The notes under the pieces are model-generated. The model was not told the origin of the DNA. It saw only the letters and a program-made list of their open reading frames with translations, and searched no databases. 64,000 nucleotides of DNA. Origin: Candidula unifasciata. Taxonomy: Eukaryota > Mollusca > Gastropoda > Stylommatophora > Geomitridae. The position numbers were made by a program, and so were the translations under genes. This document shows, in pieces, positions 34,410 to 47,300 of the stretch. The first letter of the stretch is position 1; each line of letters starts with the position of its first letter. The DNA is taken from the NCBI GenBank assembly GCA_905116865.2, contig CAJHNH020001097.1, forward strand, positions 32,501 to 96,500. The letters run 5' to 3'.

Positions 34410-35850
34410 AATACCCACTGCTGTTAAAAATGTGCATGTGTAGCTGAAATTTAAATGAAACAAAGAACATAGAAAGCTTAAATATGAAATACGTAACGTC
34501 TGCTAATTCTGAGAGAGTAGTCTTCAACCTCTTTTTAAAAAAAGTCTGGTTTTAAGTGAAACAAATAAAATAGAATAACCCAGCTTTCAAACTAATTATT
34601 AGATAACCCCCATTTGAAAAAGAGTATACTGTATTCCCATTTTGGAAAAAAAAAATTGTCAACAAATATTCACAAATTGAGGAAGTTTTGAATGAACCTA
34701 CTAAAAAAAAATATTCATTGTTGGATAATGTGGCAACAATTTTGACAAATCTTGGGAATATTATTTTTAGTTTTACTATGTTTAAATTAATTGATCCAGT
34801 CACAGACAGTTGTTACTTTGTGTTCCAAATGTTGTCTACCTTAGAGTAGCAATCTAAATGGGTTAAAACAATGCAGTCAAGAGACAATGGAAAACAGAAA
34901 GACTATTAGATTTTATTACAACAACAGAAGAATAGAATGGTAGCAATTCAGTAAACAAGATCACATGCTCAACTGTCAAAATAAATATATAGTGAGTTTT
35001 ATATAGTGAAACTGTTAATGTGGACTTTTCATTCTCCAAATATTTACTTGCTCAACAAAAGACGTAGTTTACAGTACATGCTAACTGGGAGAACTGTGTT
35101 TAATACTGTTTTTCAAGATTCTTGACTAATTTTATATTATTAAATCATACCTAAATTTGTTATAATTCAAGTCCTACTAGTTGTCTGCATTTTTTTTTTA
35201 ATCTTCTAAAGATTGAAATCAAAATTTTTACTGCAGATCTGCATTTGAAAAGGTAAACAGTTTTTGTGTGAAAGTATAACAAATTGTGTTTAGAAATATA
35301 ACTGTAATACTGTTATAACATAAATAGTTGTTTTATCCTGGCACAGGCCTACATGTATTGTTAGTTTATATTCAAGTCTGTGTGCATATTTGTAGAAACA
35401 GTAACTGTGTCTAGATATTCATAGCTGTAGAAATAGTAGCCTTATTGTAGTATTTAGTACTACCATTATTATGTAAGCCTAGAAACGTTATGTGTGGAGT
35501 TTGTAATGCATTAAATGGTGCCAGTTATTTTGATGTCATTTTCATACTTTTGACTTCTTTGTTTGTTTGCTCATAAATTTGTAGTTCCAGAGATGCAATT
35601 TTGTTGAATTTTTTGCAATAAATAAATACATAAAATGTACAGTTATGTTTTATATTTGCTGTAAATAACTGTCTTCTTCTTTGCATAACTTCAGTCATCA
35701 ATTTGAATATATTTAAAGAAAGCAACAATGAATTAATTAGAAGACAAGAGCAACCAATCAAGTTATGCTTAAAAACCCCCAACCATTCAAGCATTCAAAA
35801 GACATTAAGCACCAAGAAAGCATAATATCATCCAGTGGAAAAATGGAATA
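34410..35850. other. Intergenic AT-rich DNA
   Basis: No exon or repeat family recognised in 1.4 kb. Confidence 0.4.
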
Positions 35851-35854
35851 TCAA

Positions 35855-36018
35855 TTTGGATATCTCAACCCTTTGGCCTTGATTCCATGATAGATACAGT
35901 AAACCTGGGAAATATGTGGCTTTTTGTGTGTGTGGCCTACCCCCAAGCATGAACTCGGACCAGAAAGAGTTTGTCGCCGCGCAGCTGGTTTAATTAGCTT
36001 AGCTAACGCGCCGGGTGA
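35855..36018 (-). repeat. SINE-4 copy, minus strand
   Basis: CAACCCTTTGGCCTTGATTC, GTAAACCTGGGA, GTGGCCTACCCCC and GAACTCGGACCAGAAAGAGT; tRNA-like head at the right end. Confidence 0.6.
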
Positions 36019-36019
36019 A

Positions 36020-36785
36020 AGCATAGATAGATCACAGATGTAATAAAGTAAATCAAATGATTTGACAGATGTCACCAGTTTGGCCGAACAAACGCGCAAC
36101 AGTGGACAATGTCAAAATTGGATGCAGCTTGAAATTATCTATGGTAAAGCGACTCTCCTGAGATTTGGTGAATATGGTGGGTTGTAACTTTTTGCTGCTC
36201 ACCAGTTACGAGGTTTCAGCATCTAAAAACTGAACCGAAAACAAAACGTCAGATTTTGGTAATCGTAACTGTCATTCATCACTGCTTATGCACTGAGACT
36301 GTATAATAATGGAATGTGATTTGGAAATTGAGAATCTAGAATTTGAACCACGCTATCGGACCTGACCTTCTTTTGAACCGTTTGAAATGAATAATAAACC
36401 TTATTGTCTCAATGTGAGATGCAATTTCCAGTCATTTTGAAGCCCCACCCTGGCTTTTGCCGGGGGTCCTGAATATAGCAGGGCCTTAAGTAAGTGGCCT
36501 AACGGCTAATATGGGTTTGTGGGACCTCTCCACGGGTGATCTTCATCTGCATGGTGGCACTTAGTGTCGCCAGGTGTTTATCGCCCTGTGTGATATCCTG
36601 GTGGGGTAAAATCTACTTACTGAAAACGAATATTTGTTTGATGGATCTCGCAATAACTCCCTTTAACAAAGTTTACTTAGTTTTGACGCAAATCTTGTTC
36701 ACAAATATAGAAACAATGTAGGCTGGCTATTAACTGCGCATTCTATTCTGCCTAAATATATCATTTATTTTCATAGCTCCTATTT
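36020..36785. other. Intergenic DNA, unassigned
   Basis: Less AT-rich around 36440-36600 (CCTGGCTTTTGCCGGGGGTC). No open frame with a recognisable product; may be an unidentified repeat. Confidence 0.35.
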
Positions 36786-36834
36786 GGCGTGTTTACAAGT
36801 CTCTTGTTTAAAAAAAAAAAAGAAGAAGAAGTAA

Positions 36835-37092
36835 GGAACCCTCTTGTCTACGTCTTCAGGCATAAAGGGCTAGACCTATTTTTGATAGACCAACTGGAAC
36901 ACGGCTGGACATATGGTCAACATCACGCCGGCCGCATTTATGAGGACTGTACCTGGTACACATTCAAGACTAGGTCGACTTTGCTAGCCAAGGTCATTTT
37001 TGAAGGGAAAAAAAGGCTGTTTCCATCAAGACCTGAACGCACGACTTCAAAGGTGAACATCCAGTCGCTACGTCACGACGGCTCCCCATGTT
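36835..37092 (-). repeat. SINE-1 copy, minus strand
   Basis: TGGTCAACATCACGCCGGCC, ACTGTACCTGGTACAC, AAGGTCATTTTTGAAGG and the head AACATCCAGTCGCTACGTC. An A run and AAGAAG at 36810-36830 precede it. Confidence 0.75.
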
Positions 37093-37289
37093 TCCTTGTA
37101 TCTTTGAACAACTGATGTTTTCCTGATATCGTCATATATTCCTCCTGTAAAAAAAAGGGGGCGGGGAGCAGTTTAGATAGTCTACAGATCATCCTCATTA
37201 CACATCGAACTTTTCATTTCATAAGTGCTCGAATCTCCTCCCCAGTAAATTCCATCGCGCGTAGCGGCTAGTGTCACCAATTCTGTATT

Positions 37290-37600
37290 GGTTCCTTATT
37301 CTTCTTTGGCCCTCTGTATAGTGCTCTTGTCTGGTTAGGCCTAGTTTAACTTGCTGTTCTTGCAGTCTGAACATGATCGCATACTCAGTTGGTTCTCGCC
37401 ACGACCGTCTCCAGCTTTAAATCTTCTGCCAGAGGTCACGGTTCTCACAAACGTCTTACTATTCTTTGAGCATTCAGTTCATCAGCCAGATGGCCAAATC
37501 ACGTGATATTCTCAAAGACATCAATGGGTACACTGTTGACAACTCTTCACTAGTTATATCATGAAGGCATCTGAATGTCAACCGATTTACAAATAGTTCT
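37290..37600. mobile_element. Possible LINE fragment, unassigned
   Basis: TTCTGTATTGGTTCCTTATT, then CTTGTCTGGTTAGGCCTAG, resembles 13640-13700 (TTCTGTGTTGGTTTATTATT, CTTGTCTGGCCTCACC). No protein motif secured. Confidence 0.3.
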
Positions 37601-37734
37601 TTGACAATCGTAATATAAATCACCCTTACGCTGCTGGTCTTTGAATATCATCAAAGGCATGACCAGCCAGCTGGATTGGTCAAATAATCTAATCGTTCAG
37701 TCGGTGAAAGTAAAGAAGAAGGTAAGTCTGGATA

Positions 37735-38225
37735 AATTCAAAAGTTAATTGCTAGGAAGTGGTTTCGCACAGCATTTAAACAGCATTAAACGTTTATAGT
37801 TAAGGAAATCAAAATTAAATATTTTAGAGCAAGCATCTTCCCTGTTTCAACATAGGGATGTGAGTCGTGGACTATTTGAGCTGAAATGCTATGGGGAGAT
37901 TCTCAGAATATCATGGATAAAGAAGAGGAGACATACTGACATTTTAAAAGATCTGAAAACATCAAGGGAAATGGTTTAATAAACAGTATCTTGTCTCGAA
38001 AGCTAAAATATTTCGGTCATATCAAGAGCCATTGCGGATTGCGGGGGGGGGGGGTGGCAGATGGCGTGGTGGTGCCATGAAGGATGCAGGGACCGACCAA
38101 CACGAAGACGGACACAGAGTGTCCTTGAATATGAAAGTACAAACCGCGTTTATTTCAGGCAGACTGTGATAAGAGCGACGTTCTGCAAAGGACCTGCTAC
38201 ATGATGATAATGATGGTTTCTGCGA
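37735..38225 (+). mobile_element. LINE RT C-terminal fragment, plus strand
   Basis: GCESWTI-like residues at about 37860, then LSRKLKYFGHIKSHC at 37990-38035, GRPTRRRTQ at 38090 and FRQTVIRATFCKGPAT at 38155-38205. A G run interrupts at 38041-38053. Frames are broken. Confidence 0.65.
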
Positions 38226-38357
38226 CTGTTTAAAAAAGACCAATTTAATCATTTGATTTTTACTGGGCAAAAATATGTGTAAAAAATTATGATCAGTGAA
38301 ACGAATTAAACTTTTGGAGAACACGGTAAGCAAGAGGGCATGGTTAACGTCAATCCT

Positions 38358-38380
38358 GGGGTGGGGGGGGGCGGGGGGTG
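38358..38380. repeat. G-rich tract
   Basis: GGGGTGGGGGGGGGCGGGGGG. Confidence 0.9.
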
Positions 38381-38492
38381 TTTGGTTTGTGTATTTATCT
38401 GCTGTTTAGATGTGCACACGAGAGTGCGGACTGGAAGGATTGGTAAAGAAATGGAATGAGATGTGTAGGTAAAGTCAGAGTTAGAAAACAGA

Positions 38493-38495
<3 letters not shown>

Positions 38496-38561
<66 letters not shown>
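38496..38561. repeat. (GA)n microsatellite
   Basis: About 33 GA units. Confidence 0.97.
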
Positions 38562-38564
<3 letters not shown>

Positions 38565-38565
<1 letters not shown>

Positions 38566-39550
38566 AGAGAATACAACTTATAAACAGTAACATAGAGGAG
38601 CTGTGATAAACATAAGAAAAAATAACTTCAGAAAAGCATCTGTAGAAAACAACTTACAGTGAAAATAACGAGAACATGCATCTGTCCTACGGTAACATAC
38701 GCTTGTGAGTCGTGGTTTGTGTATAACACAGTACCTGTGTCACCCTTCAAAGGCCCTAGCAAAGTGGTTCTCCATAAACACGCATATGTTTAAAGGTAGA
38801 CTTGCCACTTTCGAGAATCAGTGAAGAAACTTTGACTCATCCGATGATGTATACGGAAAAAAGGTTTGATCTTTGAGATCAAAAGCTCTTAAATTTATAT
38901 TCGCAATAATGGCCAGAGCAGCAGCCAGCATTGAACAATAATTCTTCCGTCTCTTTTCCATGTAATTTTTCTTTCTCCTAATAAGTTTGCTGTTGCCATC
39001 CTCACTGTCAGTTATACTCATATTAATAGACTTGAAAAGATAGAAAATGAAGCTAGGCTCGTATTTTTAAAACTGCAAGAGATCCTCTTGTCTAGCAATG
39101 AGATCTTTTCTTGTCTTTCCGGCCATACACCACAGGATCAAGATTGGGTGGGCTTGTGCATATCTGAAGATAACCAGATCTGAAGCACCGTTTTCACCAC
39201 GCGCTCTTCAGCAAAAACGACAAAAGACTAAAACGGAGCAAATCATGGCTGGGACGACAAAGGATTATATCAGGCAGGTCTGCGGCCTTCCAGACATCCC
39301 CACGGCGAGAAATGGATACCTGTGTCTCCAGTACACATTCGCACATTCTCCTGTTTTCACGCTTGTTAGTAGTTGACTGTAGCATAATCCTATAGCTGTC
39401 GATGCAGGTATCTACAGACGATCGGATATTTTTAGAGCAGGGCGATCACATTGCTGCTAAAACTGCCAAAATTGGGAGCAAGGATCGATATAAAAAGGCC
39501 TGAGAGATACGCTGCACATACAACGTCTTGTCAACTACATTAGTAAAGCA
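38565..39550. other. Intergenic DNA, unassigned
   Basis: A plus-strand frame at 39098-39376 has no recognisable domain; not called as a gene. Confidence 0.35.
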
Positions 39551-39551
39551 A

Positions 39552-39825
39552 AGGACCCTTTCCCACGCCTTTCATGCATATTGAGTATATAGGGCAAGAC
39601 GTATGTTTTACAGATCAGCAGCACAAGATGGGTGATGTGGTCAGCATCCCGCCGGCTGCCTTTACTTCCTATGACTGCACCCGGTACCCACTCAAGGCTG
39701 GGTCGACCTGGGAGCCAAGGTCATTTTGAAGGAAAAAAAGTCCCACTTCGCCAGGGAGCGAACCCACGACCTTCCGATCCGCAGGCGAGCTTCTAGCCGC
39801 CACCCCACAACCACTCCCCAACCAC
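39552..39825 (-). repeat. SINE-1 copy, minus strand, well preserved
   Basis: AAGGACCCTTTCCCACGCCT, GGTCAGCATCCCGCCGGCTG, CTGCACCCGGTACCCACTCA, GGGTCGACCTGGGAGCC and the head GAACCCACGACCTTCCGATC. The least degraded SINE-1 here. Confidence 0.82.
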
Positions 39826-39861
39826 ATTAGGACTCGCACAATTAGCCGCTTGGCGCAGGCG

Positions 39862-39935
39862 TACATGCTGAAGGCAGAATGTTCATGTCCTGAGTGCAGT
39901 CACGATTGCCAAACTCATAACTTCAGAGTCGTCTT
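39862..39935 (+). mobile_element. LINE-H tail, degenerate
   Basis: MLKAECSCPECSHDC resembles [16 protein letters not shown] with a deletion. Confidence 0.35.
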
Positions 39936-40334
39936 AACGAATTGGCCCGCTGGGCACTCGCTAGAGGGCCCCACGTACATAGGAATCCCATGCTACTCTG
40001 TGTGTGTCATGTGACTTGCCATAATGACTGTCAACGGACCCCAGCACACTAATTTTACTATAAGACCCATAATGGTGTCAAGAAGGCATTGATGCCGGCA
40101 GTGGATTGAGTCACAGCAAAACTCGTCTGTGTGAAGTAACCTTTTTCTTTGCCTCTGGGCATGCGCCTCTTTTTGGCAATGACAGAACTGACAGACTGGT
40201 TTACTCTGTCTTAATGGCACAGGACCAGCCTATAGAACGCGCAGGCATATGTTAATACCCTTAAAAATATAGGATAATGAGAGGTTTTGGGGAGTAGACG
40301 TCCATATCGCTGCTAAAGATGTGAGAATTGTGAG

Positions 40335-40445
40335 TAAAGGTCCATTTAACATAGAGTCTGGAACAAGACCAGAGTCCAGAAGTGGACGAAGAACTATAAA
40401 TTTGCGCCAGTTTACAGCCGATGTTGTTACAGTCCGCAAAATCCC
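40335..40445 (+). repeat. Unclassified repeat U1, short copy
   Basis: GGAACAAGACCAGAGTCCAG, GTGGACGAAGAACTATAA and GTTTACAGCCGATG match the U1 copies at 6165 and 60030. Confidence 0.5.
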
Positions 40446-40449
40446 CTTT

Positions 40450-40660
40450 CTTTAGAATTTTAACAGTTATTTCTTTCTTCCAAGATTTTTTTCTTCTCTG
40501 TCCATATTCTGTTTAAAAAAATCGTTCACTTGATTTATGGTCATTTCATCTCCTACCTTAAACATTTCTGCAGTAATACCATCAACTCCTGCTGCCTCAA
40601 TATTTGCTAATGAATTGTTAAAGAGATAAGAATCTTGACGTGGTTTCAGTTCCAAAATAA
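40450..40660 (-). mobile_element. LINE RT N-terminal fragment, minus strand
   Basis: The minus-strand frame carries NIEAAGVDGITAEMFKVGDE, the KA.G.DGI.AE(M)(L/F)K..GE motif near the start of non-LTR RT domains, then MTINQVNDFF. Confidence 0.65.
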
Positions 40661-40664
40661 ATTA

Positions 40665-41199
40665 ATAGACGGTGTTGTAAATAAATTAACTTGTAATGAC
40701 TGATAATCATACAAAGAAGCAGAGATATGAGAAATATAGAAAGAAGTAATGTATTATTTTTCTTTTGTTATTCCGTTATTCGCCATAAGTTGTCTGGCCA
40801 ATCAAAGTATAATATAATGTTCTTGCCTTTTTCAGTCAAAGACAAATGCCACATTAGATGACAGAAGACAAAAAGAACATCATATTATATTTGGAATAAC
40901 CAAGACACGATGATAAATTGTTTAGTACTTGAGGAGTAAGGTGTGTTTCAATATCAAGCATTCGTGGCCTCTTTTGCCTCCACATAGTGATTTGTTTACA
41001 TCGAACAGCTGACTGCAGGAGGAATATTTCCTGTTTGGGTGCATCTGTCAATCAATCTTTGTTCGCTGACCCATTTATCTTCAACTCTAATTTTTCTTGT
41101 CCTTTGCAGTGTTATTTCTCTTGGATGTTAATCAGAATTAAAATTATTAACAAACAGTGCAAAAATATTGTTGTAAAAGTTTTTCCAGCAAAAAACATC
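40665..41199. other. Flank upstream of UBE2H
   Basis: No recognised feature. Confidence 0.4.
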
Positions 41200-41334
41200 G
41201 AGGTGAGGAAAACCAAATGGGAGGGTTCAAGGTGATCACGTGACACAACGTAGTCCCGTAGCAGAAGAGCTCCGCCATATCTGTTGTTTTGGAAATAACT
41301 GAGGAGACCCAAAGGTGAAATTATTGCAAAAAAA
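41200..41334 (+). promoter_or_regulatory. Putative UBE2H promoter and 5' UTR
   Basis: The 135 bases before the ATG are less AT-rich than the surroundings and hold a perfect TCACGTGA palindrome at 41236-41243, the E-box type bound by MITF/TFE and USF factors. There is no clear TATA box. A CGCCATATC YY1-like site lies near 41272. Assignment is by position and motif only. Confidence 0.4.
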
Positions 41335-41387
41335 ATGTCATCGCCGAGCCCAGGAAAGCGTCGTATGGACACAGATGTTGTCAAACT
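41335..41387 (+). CDS. Ube2h: UBE2H exon 1 (start codon)
   Basis: ATG at 41335 follows an A-rich leader. It encodes [17 protein letters not shown] and two bases of Leu, ending at a weak donor (gtatcc). The phase matches exon 2 exactly, which supports the donor despite its poor consensus. Confidence 0.94.
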
Positions 41388-44300
41388 GTATCCTTTTTCT
41401 CGTTGCTGAGTAGTTGCTAGTGTGAGATATCAGTATAAGTGGGTTAGAAACAAAATATGTGACCGTATATTGTCAGATGGTTAGTGATCCGTCTTGTGAA
41501 TTTTTTTTGTTGCTGTCGAAAGTCATCGCTTATTGATAATGAATAATGGCAGTGGTATCGCAGAATTTGTTGCATTTCTTTTATTTCTTATTTACAATAG
41601 TTAGACTGATTATGTGATAGGGTGAACGATTTTGTCAGGTAAAGTTATTAAACCAATAACATTTGAGGTTTTCCACATTTACTGAAGTACACAATGAAGT
41701 AACATAATAAACCTTTAAAAAAAAACAATGTTACTATTTGTAACAGTGACGCAATATAATATATTCACCGTTCACGCAGTAACTTAAGTTTCTTATAAAT
41801 AGAAACAAAATTTCGCTTTTTAATTAAGTCGTTAGAATGTACGCAGTTTGTACTTGCGTTAAAAATAAGTTTGATGAGTAAAAAAAAAGATGTCTTTCTT
41901 TAAGGTATTAGTATTAGCTACATTCAACTGCCACATGTACATTATTTAAGATAATGGTTGCTATACTCTGTTGTTAACATTTGAATGGCTGGTATATTTC
42001 ACTGTATCTCTTTAAGTGCATTACCAAAGAGAGCTTACATCAACATATAATAAAGAACAATACCTGCATCCTTTCCACTGAAATACAGTCTACACAAATC
42101 ACATTGTCATGTTAGGCTAGATCTCAGTAACTCTGTACCCGATGAGATAGAGTAAAATCTGTTAGGCAGTACATTGTAAATCTCAGACTTCCATGGTAGT
42201 CATGTGGCTCATCTTGGAACTTCCTGTCTTGAGATTAAAGTGTAACATAAAGACTACATATATGTGTCAGAAACATTCTATATGTTCTTCAGATCATACA
42301 AGAGAAAATAATTGATGAATGTTTACCAGATAGGGCTGTAAAGACTCTTTCATTCTCACGAGGTTTCACAGAATATATCTAGCGGAAACAATGGACATAA
42401 TAAAATTAACATGAGTGCATAACTTTAACAAAGGGAACACTTACACACTTTGCATGAAACAGACCATCTTGCAGCTTTCGGTAACTGACCAGATTTCAGT
42501 AGTATTCATCGCATCAGATTGTGCGTTATGTGTTTAATTTAGAAAATAGGACATCATGCACAGTGCATTGTTTGGGACTAAAGGAATTCATAAAAACATT
42601 CTCAGATTAAATTTTTTGTGAAGATGTTAATTATGTACTCATGATTACATGCCCACTGGAATAGCTAGTATCCAGGTTCAGAGTCAGTTAAACTTTTCAG
42701 TGCACCCCAAGACGCTACAATGCTGGGCACTTCTATGGGAGACCCAGGTTCTAATGCTCAGTAAAATAGTGAGTCTTTGCTGTTGGGTTCAGAAATAAGC
42801 ATCCTGACCTGCACAGTTCATGGTAACTCCTAGCCATGCAACCTCAAATCTTCAGGCTCAGGGAACCCTCCCTCCCCCCCCCCCCCCTCCCATCACGGGC
42901 CGCCCCTACAGAGCCATAAAAAGTGGTACATAAATGCAGTAAAGATGACAGTATTCCACATGCCTAACAGTTATTGAGCTGAGTTATATTCTTGTCTTAG
43001 AATACTCTTGTATTATCATCATGCACCATGTTGATAAACATGAATGGCCCATGGGTCACCATCCGAAAAAGTCTCAAGTCTGTGTTCTTGTCTCATTTAT
43101 TATGGTAGCCTGCTTAAATGGTAGGCAATCCCCATATTCTGCCCCTGCCTTACCTTGAGGGTGGACCAGTCTGCATGCAGCTGACCTGGACGGGTCCTCT
43201 AGGGGCAATACCTGTTGATTATGTGGGCAGAAAAATAATCACACAAATGTTATCACAGTCCAAATCACTGCACATTTGGAATTCCCATGTGTGCTCAGTC
43301 CTCCAATGCAGCAGCCACTCCAAGGTACCTCTGTTAGTTGTTCCCATGAGAGGTTGGGTGTAATGTCTCATCTCGGCCTTGAAGGTGGCATAGACATGCT
43401 TCCCTATGTTATACTCCATGTCATGGAGTTGTGTTAGTGGAATTCCCATGTGTGCTCAGTCCTCCAATGCAGCAGCCACTCCAAGGTACCTCTGTTAGTT
43501 GTTCCCATGAGAGGTTGGGTGTAATGTCTCATCTCGGCCTTGAAGGTGGCATAGACATGCTTCCCTATGCTTTACTCCATGTCATGGAGTTGTGTTAGTG
43601 TTAGTCAGAATTTCGTCATTATCCACTAGCATAGTCCGTAAAGCGTTAATGAAATCTGCTCTGTTCTGTGCTTCTTCCCATATGCATTGTAGCATTTCTT
43701 GCTAGGTGGTCGGCTTGCTCATTATGTATTACCAGGTGTGCAGATCCAGGTGAGGGAGGTTAAATGCAATTTTCTAATATTTTCTGCCCATTCAGAATGC
43801 ATACTGCCTGTTGCTATCTTCTGTAGAATGTTCATGGAATCTGATACAATTTCTGTAGGTGTGGCTGTTTGCTCTGTTGCCCATGCTAGTGCTCTAGAAG
43901 CAGCGACTATCTCCACGGTCATGCTTGACGTAGTTGCTTGGTAAACGCAGCTGTCCTCAGTATTATTTTCCCCATCCTTTGTGCTGTGTATACCCATGCT
44001 GACCTTGATCCGTGCTTCATGGATATATCTGTATAGATGATGTCTTCTGGGCGTGAATGCTGATCTATTAGTTCCCTTACCTTTGTGACCAAGGCCACAG
44101 GAATCTGATCCCTGCAGTACCTCCCCAGTGTGATGTTAACATTAGAGATGCCATGCATGACTACTGGTGTATTCATCAATTCTCTTCCGTGACTGATCTC
44201 ATCAAGGTCACATACCTGCTGGATTGAATCTTCAGCCGTGGCAATCCATCAGATAATGGGTGACTGTCTACATCTGTTTAGTCTAATCAGTTGCATTTTT

Positions 44301-47300
44301 ATGTTTTTTCTGAGTTATCATCTCATTCTCTTTTCTGTTTGCCCTTGGAAGAATATATGTTTATCTGCTACCACAACACAGTGGTGATGGTCCAGTCTAC
44401 CATAGTGGCAAGATTGATTTTTTTTTTTTTTTAAACTGAGTGGCTCTTGTGCCGGAGATGTTTGTTCATCTAGGATTGAAAGGGGATGAAGAAAGAGGAA
44501 GGTCACCTACTATATAACGATGTGCCCTAGTAACTGTAACTGCTTATGCCAAACTTATTGCTGTTAAATTATTGTCTTTCATTTGGGCTAGACAAGGCAG
44601 GCCAGAAGAGGGATCATGCTGTATGGGCAACAACTGGTCTCTACAATACTTACCAGGCTTTTTGCTACGGAGAGGAGGAACTCCCTCCCCTGGCCATAAT
44701 TGCCCATCATCATGGGTTGTGAATCCTGTGCCTTTGTGTAGCAAATATGACACTATCCTCTGAAATGACAAAAAAGTGTCAATATCAGTCTTGTGCAGGG
44801 TGCTTTTAAAGTCTCACAATTTGTGTGTGCGGAACAAATTTGAAAAACCCAAATACATGTTATAAAAGAAATGTGCATAAACAGTCATTAATTTAGTTAT
44901 CAGTCACTGCTATGGTTTCGGGGAACCTGGAAACACCAATGAAAAATTCATTATAACAAGTCTTGGAAATAACCACCCCAGGCTTCAAGACATGACTGTA
45001 CACATCTCTTCATATCGTCTAATACCCTTTGCAATGTGTCTGTTGGTATTCCTTGAATGGTACTTTTCACTGCTTTCATTGATAACACAATTCTGTTTTG
45101 AGTGCAAAATTACTCCAGCAGATGACAGCCATTCACTACAAATTGCTTCAGGTTTGACCGTGGAGTAAATATTTTGATGTTGAATCAAGAATCAACATCA
45201 TTGCACTTGGGACACTCCCATATGTGCTCTGTCCCCATCTTCAGCAGCAGATGAATTCTAAATCCGATGGTAACAGTAACTGTTTAATTGTATATCCGTC
45301 TCGCCGTTCCGTTGATTGTTGAGCATCGGCCAGATCCCTTGGTAACTCCTCGCAACGCCATTCTCCTCCTACATATTTTTTATCACATCATGTACAGTGG
45401 AACCTCGCTTAACGAGCATAATTCGTTCCAGAAACATACTCGTTAAACAAAATACTCATTATACGAAACTATTTTTCTCATATAAATTTATCTAGAATAC
45501 GATAATGCGTTCCATGATGAAAAAAAATGCTCACAAACTGCTATGTATAATGTTTATTCAAAGAAAATTATATACATATTGTTAAGGAGAGTGATTCATC
45601 TTCATCTTTTCTTGAAACGTGGAACGAACCCACCTGGAATGCAAATTCAATTTGCAGGGAAAAAAAGTCGAAATAATTATGATACATAGCTAATTATTTT
45701 TTTTGCTAGAAAGATGTCCAAAGACATTTGTTTTTGCCAACGATTCAAAATTTGGTGAAAATGCGACAAAGCATTATCATTAATTATTTTTGCAGCACAC
45801 ATAGCCACTTTCTTATTAGGGTGATGCTTCTTAATGTAAGATGCAAGTTTCCCATGCTTTTAGCATTTCTCTTATTTTGCCAGAAGATTGTTGCTTTTCT
45901 GTTACCTTCTTCTCTCACAAACTTTCCTCCAAAACTTCTTGCTGTGAAACACAATGCAACTCCATAAGTTCTTGGGTGGTCAGCTCTTGCTGTGCTCTTC
46001 CACAAGTTTTTCTATATCACTGTTATCCACCTACAATCCCATGATAGTGGCCAAAGACACAATCTCGTTGACTACAGGTTCCACAGGTACCGTCTCAAAC
46101 CCCTCAGAGTCACAAATCAACAACGCTCTCTGGCCAAAGCTTCTTCCAAGCAGAAGTTAGGGTTCTCTTGGTGTTCCCTTCCCCCGCCTTGTCGATCATC
46201 TTGATACAGGCAACGATGTGAAAGTGATTTTTCCAAAATGAGGTTGATTCCTTCAGTCACCTGAAAACAATGCTCAAAGAGTGCTTTAGTATAGAGCTTC
46301 TTAAAGTTAGAAATAACTTGCTGGTCCATGGGTTGGAGTAACGGAGTGGTTTTGGGAGGCAGAAACTGGATCTTGATGAACTTAAATTTTTCAGAGAGGT
46401 CATCTTGTAGGCCTGGTGGATTAATGTACATATATCACAACATAACACAAGTTTGAGAAAATGTGTGATCACAAGCAACGCTACGATCAATTGGAATGAG
46501 TGCTAAACACTGATGTAACATGTGCACAATCCGGGACTTCCCATCTCCTTGCCACTCGTTATTTGTTTTGCTCGTTATGTGAATTCCTCGTTATGAGAGG
46601 TGCTCGTTAAGTGAGGTTCTACTGTACTTCATTTTGTAAACTTGTTCTACATGCAAAGTATAGTAAAACTGTAAAAAACACCCTGTATAATGAAGGTAAC
46701 CTTACAGCAGATACTATGGCTAAAGTGCCGGGTCTTCTTCACATATTCTAGGCTGTGGCAATGGAATGCTACAGATGAGCAAAGGAACGCATAAATGGTA
46801 ACCTGAGACATGATGTAACACAAATTGTTGACCACATGAGTAATGTTATTACTTATCCAATTTGTCATATGATGCTCAGCTCACATTTACATAGACCAAT
46901 CAGCCAGTGGCCTATAGTATGCACATATCTACTTCACACTACCAAAATTATGTCTGTTAATGGGGAGGGTGGCAGCGTAGTGGTTAGATGCTTAGCTGTC
47001 AGCCCGCCAGCCTTAGGTTCAAATCTACATTGAGGCCGACATTGCTTTCTGCGAGGCTTCCAGAAGTAGAGAAACGAAGAAGAAGATTGTTTTCAAAATT
47101 TGATTTTCCCAGCCTAAAATTAATGCCAGGTAATGAATGTCTTGGGAAGTGAAGGCAGTCAGTGAGATGTTAACCACAACACCCATCAGGTGCTGATTGG
47201 TTTCCTTCCCTGTCAACTCACTGAAAATTCTGGCAATCTTCTGGTTCCCATTTTTAATAATGAGGCTGGCTGACTTCAGTGCTGTAGTTGAAACATTTTC

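Noticed and set aside
34297..34527. Minus-strand 76-residue frame
   Set aside because: It overlaps the TTAA MITE and has no homology signals.
36440..36720. Possible gene or RNA in a less AT-rich stretch
   Set aside because: The 61-residue frame has no recognisable feature; more likely an unidentified repeat.
39098..39376. Possible small gene of 92 residues
   Set aside because: No domain, no splice or start context, and surrounded by repeats.
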